This document shows positions 1 through 7,739 of a stretch of 19,839 nt of DNA, in pieces. The stretch is taken from positions 39,579 to 59,417 of the forward strand of contig HF990556.1 in the NCBI GenBank assembly GCA_000432135.1. Direction: 5' to 3'. How positions within the stretch are numbered: position 1 is the stretch's first letter; the number at the start of each line of letters is the position of its first letter. The DNA is from Firmicutes bacterium CAG:124. Its GTDB lineage: Bacteria > Bacillota > Clostridia > Oscillospirales > Oscillospiraceae. The notes under the pieces are model-generated. The model saw only the letters and a list, made by a program, of their open reading frames with translations, did no database searches and was not told the DNA's origin. The position numbers were made by a program, and so were the translations under genes.

Positions 1-655
1 CCGCGGTAACGACGCTCTGTGTATTCGGGTCGATCACAACGTCCGCGCCGAAGCGAAGCGCCGCCTCCCGCTTTTCCGCGACCGGCTCGACCACGACGAT
101 CTGCCCGACCGGGTGCTGCCGCACAAGCTTGAGGATGATCTGGCCCATGGCCCCGCAGCCGAGCAGAATGACCCGCTTGCCGTAGCCGAGCCGCGCTTTG
201 CCTACGGCGTGCATGGCCATCATCAGCGGCTCGATCAGGCTTCCAGCCCGCAGGCTCACCTGCTCCGGCAGGCGGAAGACCTGCTGCTGGCGGATATTCA
301 GATATTCCGTCATCAGATCGGCATAGCCGACGCTGGGGTTCGTACAGTATTCCGGTCTGTTGCTGCGGCAGGCGTCACACAGGCCGCAGGGCTCATACGG
401 GTTGATCGTCACGCGGTCGCCCGGGTGGAGCGCACGGACATTCTCGCCTACCGCTGTCACGACGCCGGAGCCCTCGTGCCCGAGATAGCCGTTCAGCGGA
501 TACGCCGCGGTTCCGCGCAGCATCATCATATCATAGCCGCAGATCGACGCGAACGCCATTCTGACCTGCACCTCGCCCGGCCCCGGCGTGGGCGGCATGG
601 GAAGCTCCTTGAAATACAGCTTCCGGTTCGGCTGCATCCGAAGCGACCGGATCAT
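1..655 (-). CDS. Zinc-dependent medium-chain alcohol/polyol dehydrogenase (3' end outside the window)
   Basis: This is a member of the medium-chain dehydrogenase/reductase family, which oxidises alcohols or polyols to ketones or aldehydes with NAD(P)+. The first 218 residues are visible. The catalytic zinc ligands are C39 (in SICGYD), H60-E61 (in GHEGSG) and E142 (in IEP). Structural-zinc cysteines are C90, C93, C96 and C104, and the nucleotide-binding turn GCGAMG is at 166-171. The frame is open to position 1, so the protein continues beyond the window. The start ATG (655-653) overlaps the TGA stop of the AraC-type regulator as ATGA, so the two are translationally coupled. The spacing of motifs resembles sorbitol, threonine or butanediol dehydrogenases. 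Its substrate is unknown, but the neighbouring transporter, kinase and transketolase genes favour a polyol. Confidence 0.9.
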   Translation of the reverse strand, partial: MIRSLRMQPNRKLYFKELPMPPTPGPGEVQVRMAFASICGYDMMMLRGTAAYPLNGYLGHEGSGVVTAVGENVRALHPGDRVTINPYEPCGLCDACRSNRPEYCTNPSVGYADLMTEYLNIRQQQVFRLPEQVSLRAGSLIEPLMMAMHAVGKARLGYGKRVILLGCGAMGQIILKLVRQHPVGQIVVVEPVAEKREAALRFGADVVIDPNTQSVVTA

Positions 656-2208
656 AATTCTGCCTCCTTCTGCATGGCCGCGCGGTACTCCTGCGGCGTC
701 ATGCCCGTTCGTCTTTTGAATACCTGACTGAAATATTTAGAGTTTTCAAAGCCGACGTTTCCGGCGATATCGATGATGCGGTCTTTCGTCTGCAGCAGCT
801 GCTTGGCGCGGCGGATGCGCTGCTCGCTCACATAGGCGTTGAAGGCCTGCCCTGTCTCCTTTTTGAACACGCGGCTGAGATAGGCCGGGTTCATATGGAC
901 ATACTCCGCCGCGACCGTCAGCGTCAGCGGCTCAGCAAGGTTCTGCGCAACGAAGCGGCAGACCTCGTCGATGGCGCTGTTGGACGTCGTGCGAAGATTG
1001 CGGATGCTGGAAAACAGCGCGGTCATCTGTTCGCGGCAGATGGTGAACATGGCCTCGACTGTTGCAGGCCGCTGCGCGCCCAGCAGCGGGGTCGGTGCAG
1101 GATCGACGCCGAAGCTGCTGCTGAGGGAATACATCTGAACCGTCAGCTGCGTCATGACAAACGAGCAGACCTCATCCGACATACTGTGGCTGACCATGTC
1201 CTGCAGCTCCCGCAGGATCGCAAGCGCCTCCAGCTGCCGCGCATCCTGCATACTCAGCGAAAGCGCCGAAAGCTTTTCGTGCAGCAGCTGCTGTGTGACC
1301 GGCACGCGGTAGGAAAACGCCATCTTCGGCTGTAGGCAGAGCGGCGAGAAGAAAAAGCGCAGCTTGCGCAGCTCCAGCAGCTGGCGGCACTGATTGTGCC
1401 ACTGCGGCAGCGGCAGCGGTACGTCGGAAATATCAAAGGTCATCTGCCCGAGCGCGTGATGCGCGGCCAGTGCGTTGATCTTCCCCGCCCAGAGCGCCCA
1501 GTCCGGCTCCGCATCCTGCCCACCGGCGAGCAGGATGCACAGGTTCTGGTCGCGGTAAATGCAGATATCCGTGTTTCCGAGCGGGCGGAGCAGCTCGGTC
1601 AGCTCCGCAAAAAACGATTCCAGCGCGGCATAGTCGGAGGAAAGGCCCGGCCCCGGCTGCCCGTCCGGCTGGGAGCCGAGCAGGATCCAGCAGTCCTGGC
1701 TGCCCACGTGCAGCCGCCCGAACTGCTGCTGCGCAGACCCCGTGCCGACCGGCACAAGGCCCATCAGCAGCTCCATGACCTCCAGACTGTGCTGGACATA
1801 TTCGTTTTCCGGGGGCCGGACTGCGCCCGTTTCGTGCTTTTGCAGGCGTCCGGCCTCCTCGACCGCGTGCAGGAGCATCGCATCCGAGGGCATGGCGTCC
1901 GGCAGCAGCTGCTGCACCTTGACCGCAGCCGCGCCCTCAATGACCGCCTCCGACCCGTCGGACAGCAGGACGAAGCGCGGGCAGATCCCGCGCGGGAGCA
2001 GATAATTGATAAGATCCTCCGGGTTCCAGAAGGTCATATGCACCGGCATAATCACAACGTCCGGGTGCAGCGACTCGATCAGCGACATTCCGAGCACACT
2101 GTTGTCCGCCGTTCCGCACAGTTGAATGTGCCCGGCCTGCCCCAGAAGGATGCGGCGCAGATGCTGCGTCTGCGAATACAGGGATGAAATAATCAGGACC
2201 TGAATCAT
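652..2208 (-). CDS. AraC-family regulator with degenerate receiver (YesN-like)
   Basis: The predicted protein has 518 residues. Residues 1 to about 115 resemble a response-regulator receiver fold, residues of roughly 120-400 are a poorly conserved middle region, and the last 110 or so form a double AraC/XylS helix-turn-helix (motifs MNPAYLSRVFKKETG and FENSKYFSQVFKRRTG). The usual acidic pair is Ser-Ser (residues 8-9), and the phosphoacceptor position in DVVIMPVHM is Pro55 instead of Asp. Phosphorylation is therefore unlikely, and control is probably by ligand or protein binding. I chose the ATG at 2208 because GGGAGG precedes it and a good promoter (TTGGCA, 17 bp, TAAAAT) lies just upstream. 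An open frame extends to 2355 but runs through that promoter. The gene overlaps the dehydrogenase by ATGA and is divergent from the sugar operon, which it probably controls. Confidence 0.88.
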   Translation of the reverse strand: MIQVLIISSLYSQTQHLRRILLGQAGHIQLCGTADNSVLGMSLIESLHPDVVIMPVHMTFWNPEDLINYLLPRGICPRFVLLSDGSEAVIEGAAAVKVQQLLPDAMPSDAMLLHAVEEAGRLQKHETGAVRPPENEYVQHSLEVMELLMGLVPVGTGSAQQQFGRLHVGSQDCWILLGSQPDGQPGPGLSSDYAALESFFAELTELLRPLGNTDICIYRDQNLCILLAGGQDAEPDWALWAGKINALAAHHALGQMTFDISDVPLPLPQWHNQCRQLLELRKLRFFFSPLCLQPKMAFSYRVPVTQQLLHEKLSALSLSMQDARQLEALAILRELQDMVSHSMSDEVCSFVMTQLTVQMYSLSSSFGVDPAPTPLLGAQRPATVEAMFTICREQMTALFSSIRNLRTTSNSAIDEVCRFVAQNLAEPLTLTVAAEYVHMNPAYLSRVFKKETGQAFNAYVSEQRIRRAKQLLQTKDRIIDIAGNVGFENSKYFSQVFKRRTGMTPQEYRAAMQKEAEL

Positions 2209-2243
2209 GACAGCCTCCCGTTGCTTTTTTACTGATGTCAGAT

Positions 2244-2272
2244 ATTTTATCACAGCACGCGCGCAATGCCAA
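2244..2272 (-). promoter_or_regulatory. Promoter of the AraC-type regulator and dehydrogenase pair
   Basis: On the minus strand a -35 box TTGGCA (2272-2267) and a -10 box TAAAAT (2249-2244) are separated by 17 bp. Transcription would start near 2237, giving a leader of about 30 nt with a GGGAGG ribosome binding site before the ATG at 2208. This was identified by reading the sequence against the sigma-A consensus and is not demonstrated. Confidence 0.6.
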
Positions 2273-2349
2273 GCTTTTTGTTGGATTTGCTCTGTTTCTG
2301 TCTGAATCTCACCCCAAATATGTATATTATTTTTACTTCCGACAATCCA

Positions 2350-2439
2350 ATGCAAAAATTCAAACTATCAAGGTATAATTTTCGCACTTCCACCATGCAT
2401 TTTTCACAATGTCGTATGCAAAATTGTGAATATGCACAA
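2350..2439. promoter_or_regulatory. Operator-like repeats in the divergent control region
   Basis: The 376-bp gap between the regulator and the dehydrogenase operon (2209-2584) is AT-rich and holds clustered symmetric motifs. TTCACAAT (2403-2410) and ATTGTGAA (2423-2430) form an inverted repeat with a 12-base centre. TTGTG-N6-CACAA (2424-2439) is a 16-bp near-palindrome matching its complement at 14 positions. TATGCA recurs at 2415 and 2431, 16 bp apart, and a related TGCAAAAATT lies at 2351. A TATAAT at 2374-2379 lacks a convincing -35 box. These repeats are plausible binding sites for the adjacent AraC-type protein or another sugar-responsive regulator. The binding protein is inferred. Confidence 0.45.
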
Positions 2440-2495
2440 AAACCACCGGCATATTTTGACGCGCTTTTGTATTTTTGGGTGGGAAAAGGTTGAAA

Positions 2496-2501
2496 TATAA
2501 A
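2496..2501 (+). promoter_or_regulatory. Candidate -10 box for the dehydrogenase-transporter-transketolase operon
   Basis: TATAAA lies about 85 bp before the dehydrogenase start. The bases 17 bp upstream (2473-2478) match the -35 consensus poorly, which would fit an activator-dependent promoter served by the operator-like repeats about 60-90 bp upstream. This is a weak call from inspection only. No better sigma-A promoter was seen between 2440 and 2560. Confidence 0.3.
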
Positions 2502-2584
2502 GCGCAAAGCCCCGGTTGATTCGGTATCATGGAAACAGCAAGATCCCATACACACTTGATCGACGAAAGGGAGGAAACACAACT

Positions 2585-3628
2585 ATGCGCAGCATTCGTT
2601 ATTTTGGAAACGGTACGCTGAAAATGGTCGAAGCGCCGGAACCGGAGATCAAGCGCGCAGATGAGGTCAAGATCCGGGTGGCCTACTGCGGCGTCTGCGG
2701 CTCCGATCTGCATTTCAAGCGTGCGGAGCTGGACTTCCTGTTTGAAGGAGACGGGGGTACCCCCATCGGCCACGAGGCGACCGGCGTGATCACCGAGCTC
2801 GGCCCGGCAGCGACCTGTAAGGGTCTGAAGGTCGGCGACCGCGTCGTCTACTATTACAATGAGCACTGCGGAAGCTGCTACTACTGCCGCAACGGCCAGG
2901 AGCAGTTCTGCGAGAACATGACCGGTACAAGCGCCGCCTTCTCGGACTATATTGTCGTGCGCGAGCAGTCCGTACACAAGCTGGCCGACACGTGCAGCCT
3001 GAAAAAGGGCGCGCTGATCGAGCCGATCTCCGTCTGCCTGCACGGCATCGACCTCATCGGCATCAAGCCCGGCCAGTCGGTCGCCATCTCCGGCGGCGGC
3101 ACCATGGGCATGATCATGACGCAGCTGGCGCTGCACTCCGGCGGCACGAACATCACCGTCATCGAGCCGATCGCCATGAAGCGCGAGATGGCAAAGAAGC
3201 TGGGCGCCGTACACACCATCGACCCGGTCAATCAGGACCGCAAGGAAGAGGCGATGAAGATCACGGACGGCCGCGGCTTTGACGTTGTGATCGAGGCCTC
3301 CGGCAGCTGGCGCGCCTGCGACGGCATCGAGGAGCTAGTCGGCAAGGGCGGCACGCTGGAATTCTTCGCCGCGCTCTACCGGCACGATTATGATTACAAG
3401 CTGAACCTGCTCAACGCCTTCTTCAAGGAGATCCGCATCGTCGGCGGCGTTTTCCAGTCTCCGTATGCGTTCCCGCGCAGCATCGCGCTGGTCAACACGC
3501 TCGATCTGGACCCGATCCTCGAAATGGACTGCGTCTTTACGCCGGAAGCGTTTGAAGACGCGTTTGAGGCCCAGATGAACGGCCGGACGATCAAGTCCCT
3601 CGTTCAGTTTACGCCTGACGTCGAATAA
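2585..3628 (+). CDS. Zinc-dependent medium-chain alcohol/polyol dehydrogenase
   Basis: This complete 347-residue member of the medium-chain dehydrogenase family has the usual length for sorbitol or butanediol dehydrogenases. Catalytic zinc ligands are C38 (GVCGSD), H63-E64 (GHE) and E146 (LIEP). Structural-zinc cysteines are C95, C98, C101 and C109. The Rossmann glycine turn SGGGTMG is near 169-175. I chose the ATG at 2585 because AAAGGGAGG (2566-2574) sits about 10 nt upstream and the protein then begins as family members do. The open frame from 2516 adds an unrelated 23-residue leader. It is the first gene of the plus-strand operon, and a GPH symporter follows. It likely oxidises the imported polyol or an intermediate. 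It is a different protein from the truncated dehydrogenase at the left edge, and the two may act on successive or alternative substrates. Confidence 0.93.
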   Translation: MRSIRYFGNGTLKMVEAPEPEIKRADEVKIRVAYCGVCGSDLHFKRAELDFLFEGDGGTPIGHEATGVITELGPAATCKGLKVGDRVVYYYNEHCGSCYYCRNGQEQFCENMTGTSAAFSDYIVVREQSVHKLADTCSLKKGALIEPISVCLHGIDLIGIKPGQSVAISGGGTMGMIMTQLALHSGGTNITVIEPIAMKREMAKKLGAVHTIDPVNQDRKEEAMKITDGRGFDVVIEASGSWRACDGIEELVGKGGTLEFFAALYRHDYDYKLNLLNAFFKEIRIVGGVFQSPYAFPRSIALVNTLDLDPILEMDCVFTPEAFEDAFEAQMNGRTIKSLVQFTPDVE

Positions 3629-3650
3629 ACAGCGCGCATTCCCCCATCCC

Positions 3651-3670
3651 GGAAAGCAGACCCGCTTTCC
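3651..3670 (+). repeat. Small intercistronic hairpin
   Basis: GGAAAGC (3651-3657) and GCTTTCC (3664-3670) can form a 7-bp stem with a 6-base loop in the 64-nt gap between the dehydrogenase and transporter genes. No T-run follows, so it is more likely an mRNA-processing or stability structure than a terminator. Confidence 0.35.
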
Positions 3671-3692
3671 AGAAAGAGAAAGGAAATTACGC

Positions 3693-5099
3693 ATGGAAAA
3701 CGATAGCAAGCAATATTATGTGAAGCTTCCGTTATGGAAGAAATGCACATTCGGTATGATCGACTCGGCAAACAACTTCAGCTGGTCCTATATCAGCTCC
3801 TTCCTTGCGATCTACCTCACCGACACTTTCCTGATTCCCGCAGCGACCGTCTCTCTGATGTTCCTGCTGTGCCGCTTCTGGGACGCGATCAACGACCCGA
3901 TCGTCGGCTATCTGGCTGACCGCACCCGCTCCCGCTGGGGCCGCTACCGTCCGTGGATCATGTTCGCCTCGGCTCCGCTGTTCATCACAACAGCCCTGCT
4001 GTTCTGGCCGCATCCGGAATGGGCCGTCGGCGTCAAGACGGCATATGTCGTCATTTTGTACGCACTCGTCGTTCTGTTCTACACAATGGTCAACCTGACC
4101 TACGGCTCCTTGAACTCCGTCGTCACGCAGGATCCCGCCGAACGCGGCTCTCTTGCCTCCTGGCGTCTGCTGTTCGCCTACATCGGCTCCACGCTCATGG
4201 TGCAGCTTGTCACCCGCTGCGAGCCGGTTCTGTCCGCAAAGCACCCCAACATGGGCTATTTTATTCTGGCTGTGATCTTCGCCGTGTTCTGCATCCCGAT
4301 GCAGATCCTCTGCGCAAAGTCCCAGAAGGAAGTTGTTCCGCCGCAGCCGTCGCCTAAAAAGATCGGCATCTTCAAGTCTCTGGCCATCTCCTTCAAGAAC
4401 CGCGAGTTCATGATCGTCTGCATCCTGTTCCTGGCGCAGGGCTTCGCTCTGTACGGCGCAGGCACGATCAACATCTACTGGTTCAAGTACGTCCTCGGCG
4501 ACGTCAACCCGATGGCGACCTTCTCGCTCATCACGCTCATCCCCTCCATGCTCGGCTGCTTCACCTCCCAGTTCTGGTGCAACAAGCTCAAGCATAAGGG
4601 CAAGGCCATCGCCATCACCTACGCTGTGCAGGTCGTGATGTACGTCGCGCAGTATTTCCTGTTCCGCAACACCATCAACGTCACGCTTCTGTACGTACTC
4701 GGCATCGTTCTGCAGTATTTCGCAGGCGCGAATATGTCCATCATCTACGGCATGGTTCCCGACACCGTCGAGGTCACCGAGTACCAGACCAAGGGCATCC
4801 GCATGGACGGCTTCCTCAACACCGTCTCCTCGTTCTGGAACAAGGTCGGCATCACCATCGGCACGTCCGGCGCTCCGCTGATCCTTGCGCTGACCGGCTA
4901 TGTCGCCAACGCTCCGACGCAGACGCCCGCCGTTATCGAGGGCCTGCAGCTCATGAAATGGATCATGCCCGCCGCTTTCAACCTGATCTGCCTCATCTGC
5001 CTGTTCTGGTACAAGCTCGGCTATAAGGAATTCGACGAGCTTGTCGCGAAGATCGCAGCCGAACGCCCGCAGTGGGAGCAGACGACCGCTGAAAAGTAA
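3693..5099 (+). CDS. GPH-family sugar:cation symporter (MFS superfamily)
   Basis: This 468-residue integral membrane protein has about 12 predicted hydrophobic spans and the usual length for glycoside-pentoside-hexuronide:cation symporters. The family signature is clear: DAINDPIVGYLADRTRSRWG begins near residue 64 (helix 2 and the 2-3 loop). A second family landmark in the C-terminal half is GMVPDTVEVTEY followed by GIRMDG. Such proteins import glycosides, pentoses or hexuronides with Na+ or H+. AAAGGAAA precedes the ATG. Its place between a polyol dehydrogenase and transketolase genes marks it as the uptake system of the pathway. The sequence alone does not tell which sugar or polyol it carries. 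MelB- or XynB-like paralogues cannot be separated by eye. Confidence 0.93.
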   Translation: MENDSKQYYVKLPLWKKCTFGMIDSANNFSWSYISSFLAIYLTDTFLIPAATVSLMFLLCRFWDAINDPIVGYLADRTRSRWGRYRPWIMFASAPLFITTALLFWPHPEWAVGVKTAYVVILYALVVLFYTMVNLTYGSLNSVVTQDPAERGSLASWRLLFAYIGSTLMVQLVTRCEPVLSAKHPNMGYFILAVIFAVFCIPMQILCAKSQKEVVPPQPSPKKIGIFKSLAISFKNREFMIVCILFLAQGFALYGAGTINIYWFKYVLGDVNPMATFSLITLIPSMLGCFTSQFWCNKLKHKGKAIAITYAVQVVMYVAQYFLFRNTINVTLLYVLGIVLQYFAGANMSIIYGMVPDTVEVTEYQTKGIRMDGFLNTVSSFWNKVGITIGTSGAPLILALTGYVANAPTQTPAVIEGLQLMKWIMPAAFNLICLICLFWYKLGYKEFDELVAKIAAERPQWEQTTAEK

Positions 5100-5129
5100 G
5101 TCCACACCGCAAGGAAAGGAAGGTGCGCC

Positions 5130-5681
5130 ATGTACCAGTCCATATCCCAGCGCTTCCGGCGCAAAAACAGCAACGATCTGATCGTGACGTTTCTGCCCGT
5201 CGTCGTTGTTCTGACGCTCCACAGCTATCTCCGCAACGCCGATCTGAACCCCACGCTGTTCCGCGTTTTACAGATCACAGCCATCGTGCTTCTGGCCGCG
5301 CTGCTGGCTGCTGTGAATCACTTTTACTTCCGTTCGTTCTGCTACACGCTGATCGACGGCAGCGAATCCCGCCCGCGCGAAGCGCTGCGCTTCCCGGACG
5401 ACTCACTGACGTTCGAACGGGTGCAGAACAGGAAATCACGGATCTATGAGCGCGTCCGCAGGCAGGAAATGCTGTGCCTGCTGGAACCCGGAGAGGCCTA
5501 CGACGAGAAGCGATTCGGCCCGGTTTCACGCACTTTCCTGATGACCGCACGCAGCGCAAAAAGCGCCGCCCGCCTGTATTACAAGCAGGACGGCACCGTC
5601 TACTGCGCAAAATTCCATCCCGACGCGGAGCAGACCGCTCTGCTCCGCCGCTGGGCCGGAGAAAACGCAATCCACAGCTAA
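5130..5681 (+). CDS. Small membrane protein of unknown function within the sugar operon
   Basis: This 183-residue protein has two hydrophobic segments (about 17-33 and 44-62) separated by a short polar loop. A soluble C-terminal domain of about 120 residues follows (motifs YTLIDGSE, RKSRIYERVRRQEML, YKQDGTVYCAKFHPDAEQ). The topology, with a hairpin of two helices and then a beta-rich tail, resembles Firmicutes proteins with a PH-like tail, but I do not recognise the family. A good ribosome binding site (AAGGAAAGGAAGG) precedes the ATG. It sits 30 nt after the symporter and 19 nt before the transketolase N-terminal gene, so it is almost certainly co-transcribed. Its role in transport or enzyme tethering is unknown. 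Confidence 0.8.
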   Translation: MYQSISQRFRRKNSNDLIVTFLPVVVVLTLHSYLRNADLNPTLFRVLQITAIVLLAALLAAVNHFYFRSFCYTLIDGSESRPREALRFPDDSLTFERVQNRKSRIYERVRRQEMLCLLEPGEAYDEKRFGPVSRTFLMTARSAKSAARLYYKQDGTVYCAKFHPDAEQTALLRRWAGENAIHS

Positions 5682-5700
5682 AAAGGAGGAAGTTATTCAC

Positions 5701-6558
5701 ATGGCAGAGAAAGCCTTAGTCCATCGCATGGAGCAGGCTGCCCTGACGACGAAGATCCGGCTTCTGGATCTGGCGCATCAAACGCTCATCCATATCGGCG
5801 GCGACCTGTCTGTCTGCGATATGATGACCGCCATCTGGCAGTATGCAATGCACTATGACGTCAAGGATCCGCACTGGGAGGGCCGCGACCGCTTCGTCCT
5901 GTCCAAGGGCCACGCGGCAGCCGTCACCTCGTTCAGTCAGGCCGCCATCGGCTGCTATGATGTCGGAGATATCTACAAGGAATACGCCACCAACTTTGGC
6001 CGCTTCGGCATGCATTCGTGCAACCTCGCGAACCCGTATGTCGACGTGTCTACCGGTTCGCTCGGCCACGGCTTCCCCGTCGCCAGCGGCATGGCCACCG
6101 CGCTGAAGCGCAAGGGCTCAAGCAGCCGCGTCTACACCGTCGTCGGCGACGGCGAGTGCGGCGAAGGCTCGATCTGGGAGGCGGCAATGTACGCCCACCA
6201 GTATAAGCTCGGCAATCTGGTCGTCTTCGTCGACCGCAACGGCATGTCCTTCGACGGCCCGACCGAGGAATACATGGCACTGGAACCGTTCGCAGACAAA
6301 TGGCGCGCGTTTGGCTGGAACACCGTCACCATCGACGGCCATGACATGAACGCCATCCTCGACGCCATCGACGCGCTGCCCGCGCCTGATTCCGACGTTC
6401 CGACCGTTATCATCGGCAAGACCGTCAAGGGCCACGGCGTCAGCTTCATGGAGAACAACGTCTCCTGGCACGCAGGCTGCGTCAATGAGGCCGACTGGAT
6501 CAAGGCAAAGGCCGAGATCACCGAAGCATATGAAAGAAAGTGGGGTGCGGAAGCATGA
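5701..6558 (+). CDS. Transketolase, N-terminal (thiamine diphosphate-binding) subunit
   Basis: This 285-residue protein is the first half of a transketolase split into two genes. It carries the pyrophosphate-binding domain of thiamine diphosphate. The ThDP motif opens with GDGECGEGSIWEAA (149-162) and closes with VDRNG near 177-181, and conserved histidines appear in SKGHA (H71) and LGHGFP (H123). With its partner it would transfer two-carbon ketol units from a ketose phosphate to an aldose phosphate. AGGAGG precedes the ATG at good spacing. The stop overlaps the next gene as ATGA, which suggests coupled synthesis of the two subunits. Family knowledge allows alternatives to general transketolase: apulose-4-phosphate transketolase (AptA/AptB type) and other specialised sugar-phosphate lyases also occur as split pairs in catabolic clusters. 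Confidence 0.93.
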   Translation: MAEKALVHRMEQAALTTKIRLLDLAHQTLIHIGGDLSVCDMMTAIWQYAMHYDVKDPHWEGRDRFVLSKGHAAAVTSFSQAAIGCYDVGDIYKEYATNFGRFGMHSCNLANPYVDVSTGSLGHGFPVASGMATALKRKGSSSRVYTVVGDGECGEGSIWEAAMYAHQYKLGNLVVFVDRNGMSFDGPTEEYMALEPFADKWRAFGWNTVTIDGHDMNAILDAIDALPAPDSDVPTVIIGKTVKGHGVSFMENNVSWHAGCVNEADWIKAKAEITEAYERKWGAEA

Positions 6559-7541
6559 GTGAAGCGCAGGGCAAGCTGCTGCAGGGCGAAATGAACATGA
6601 CCCTGAACATGACCATAATGACCAGCGCACGCGACGCTGTCGGCAAGTGCCTGGCCACGCTCGGCGGCGAGTATGACAACATGCTCGTTCTGACCGCTGA
6701 CGTCGATACCTCCTCCCGCATTCAGGCGTTCAAGGAAAAATATCCTGACCGCTGCTACAACGTCGGCATTGCCGAGCAGAACCTGATGAGCGTCTCCGCC
6801 GGTCTTGCCCACGAGGGCTTCCGCCCGCTGGCCTTCGCGTTTGCACCGTTCGCGTCCATGCGCTGCTATGAGCAGGTGCGCACCGATATCTGCTATTCCA
6901 AGCTGCCGGTCGTCATCATCGGCAACGGCGCAGGCTATTCCAACGGCGCTTCCGGCTGCACGCACTGCGCGCTGGAGGACTCCGCGCTCATGGTCGCCTG
7001 CAACAACATGACCGTTCTGGAACCGGGCGACCCGTTCCAGATTGCAAAGCTGCTGGAGGCGGCGATGGAGCTGAACGCCCCTGTCTACATCCGCCTTGGC
7101 CGCGAGGCCACAAGCTCCCTGTATCCCGAGGATACGAAATATGAGATCGGCAAGGCGCTCATCCCGCGCGAGGGCAACGACGGTGCGTTCATCTGCACCG
7201 GCATCATGGTCCACTTTGCCATGGAAGCCGCCAAGCGCATCCACGATGAGCTGGGCAAGGAGATCCGCGTCGTCGATATGTTCACGATCAAGCCGCTCGA
7301 CAAGCAGGCCGTCATTGACGCCGCAAAGACCGGCCGCGTCGTCGCGGCGCAGGACCACAACCTGCTCGGCGGCCTCGGCCAGCTGGTCGGCTCGTGCATC
7401 GCAGAGGCGGGCATTGCCTGCAAGCTGGTCAGCCGCGGCTGCCCGGACTACTTCGTCCCGATCGCGAACCCCGAATTCCTCTACGCCCGCAACGGCATGG
7501 ACGCCGACGGCCTGTACGAGGCAATGAAGGCCATGTTCTAA
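6555..7541 (+). CDS. Transketolase, C-terminal (pyrimidine-binding) subunit
   Basis: This 328-residue protein is the second half of the split transketolase. It contains the pyrimidine-binding domain with the catalytic glutamate in GIAEQN (E74), followed by the C-terminal transketolase domain (about 200-328). I chose the ATG at 6555 because it forms an ATGA overlap with the upstream stop. An alternative in-frame ATG at 6540 lies inside the upstream gene. The first 22 residues are Met-rich and unlike the family, so an internal ATG further downstream remains possible. The active site forms between the two subunits, so both genes are needed. It is the last gene of the plus-strand operon and is followed by hairpins. 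Its presence links the imported sugar to the pentose phosphate pathway. Confidence 0.92.
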   Translation: MSEAQGKLLQGEMNMTLNMTIMTSARDAVGKCLATLGGEYDNMLVLTADVDTSSRIQAFKEKYPDRCYNVGIAEQNLMSVSAGLAHEGFRPLAFAFAPFASMRCYEQVRTDICYSKLPVVIIGNGAGYSNGASGCTHCALEDSALMVACNNMTVLEPGDPFQIAKLLEAAMELNAPVYIRLGREATSSLYPEDTKYEIGKALIPREGNDGAFICTGIMVHFAMEAAKRIHDELGKEIRVVDMFTIKPLDKQAVIDAAKTGRVVAAQDHNLLGGLGQLVGSCIAEAGIACKLVSRGCPDYFVPIANPEFLYARNGMDADGLYEAMKAMF

Positions 7542-7564
7542 GCACGTTCCTACCCTTTCCTGTA

Positions 7565-7594
7565 CAGGCGCCGGGAGATCTCTCCCGGCGTCTG
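7565..7594. repeat. Long perfect palindrome after the transketolase operon
   Basis: CGCCGGGAGA (7569-7578) is followed by TC and then TCTCCCGGCG (7581-7590), a 22-bp perfect palindrome. Flanking bases extend the RNA stem outward to 7565-7594 with one G-U pair. It lies 24 nt after the transketolase stop, but no T-run follows on either strand. It may protect the mRNA 3' end or assist the terminator just downstream. Confidence 0.55.
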
Positions 7595-7604
7595 TCAAAT
7601 AAAT

Positions 7605-7653
7605 AAAAGGCATACGGACTCTGCCTCCCTCAACATCAGTCCGTATGCCTTTT
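7605..7653. terminator. Bidirectional intrinsic terminator
   Basis: AAAAGGCATACGGACT (7605-7620) is exactly complementary to AGTCCGTATGCCTTTT (7638-7653), a 16-bp stem with a 17-base loop. T-runs end the hairpin on both strands, so it can stop the plus-strand transketolase transcript. It can also stop readthrough from the minus-strand isomerase operon, although it lies about 490 nt beyond the isomerase stop codon. Confidence 0.85.
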
Positions 7654-7739
7654 CTGATATGCTGTTTTTACGGAAATCTTCAGCGAATTCGTAACTTCTG
7701 CGGCAAATTCGTGCTGCTCTGCAAATTTTGAACGCAAAG

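Noticed and set aside
2209..2355. Longer start for the AraC-type regulator at 2355
   Set aside because: The extra 49 codons cover the promoter and the GGGAGG site and have no similarity to a receiver domain start.
2609..2625. Possible CcpA catabolite-repression site near the start of the dehydrogenase gene
   Set aside because: The match to the cre consensus fails at conserved positions in the second half, and it lies within coding sequence.
3732..5222. Long open frame (496 codons) antisense to the symporter and the start of the small membrane gene
   Set aside because: It lies opposite a clear GPH symporter, has charged low-complexity composition and no domain or ribosome binding site. It is a by-product of high G+C codon use.
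6132..7613. Long minus-strand open frame over the transketolase genes
   Set aside because: The transketolase motifs on the plus strand are decisive, and this frame runs through the terminator hairpins and has no recognisable motif.
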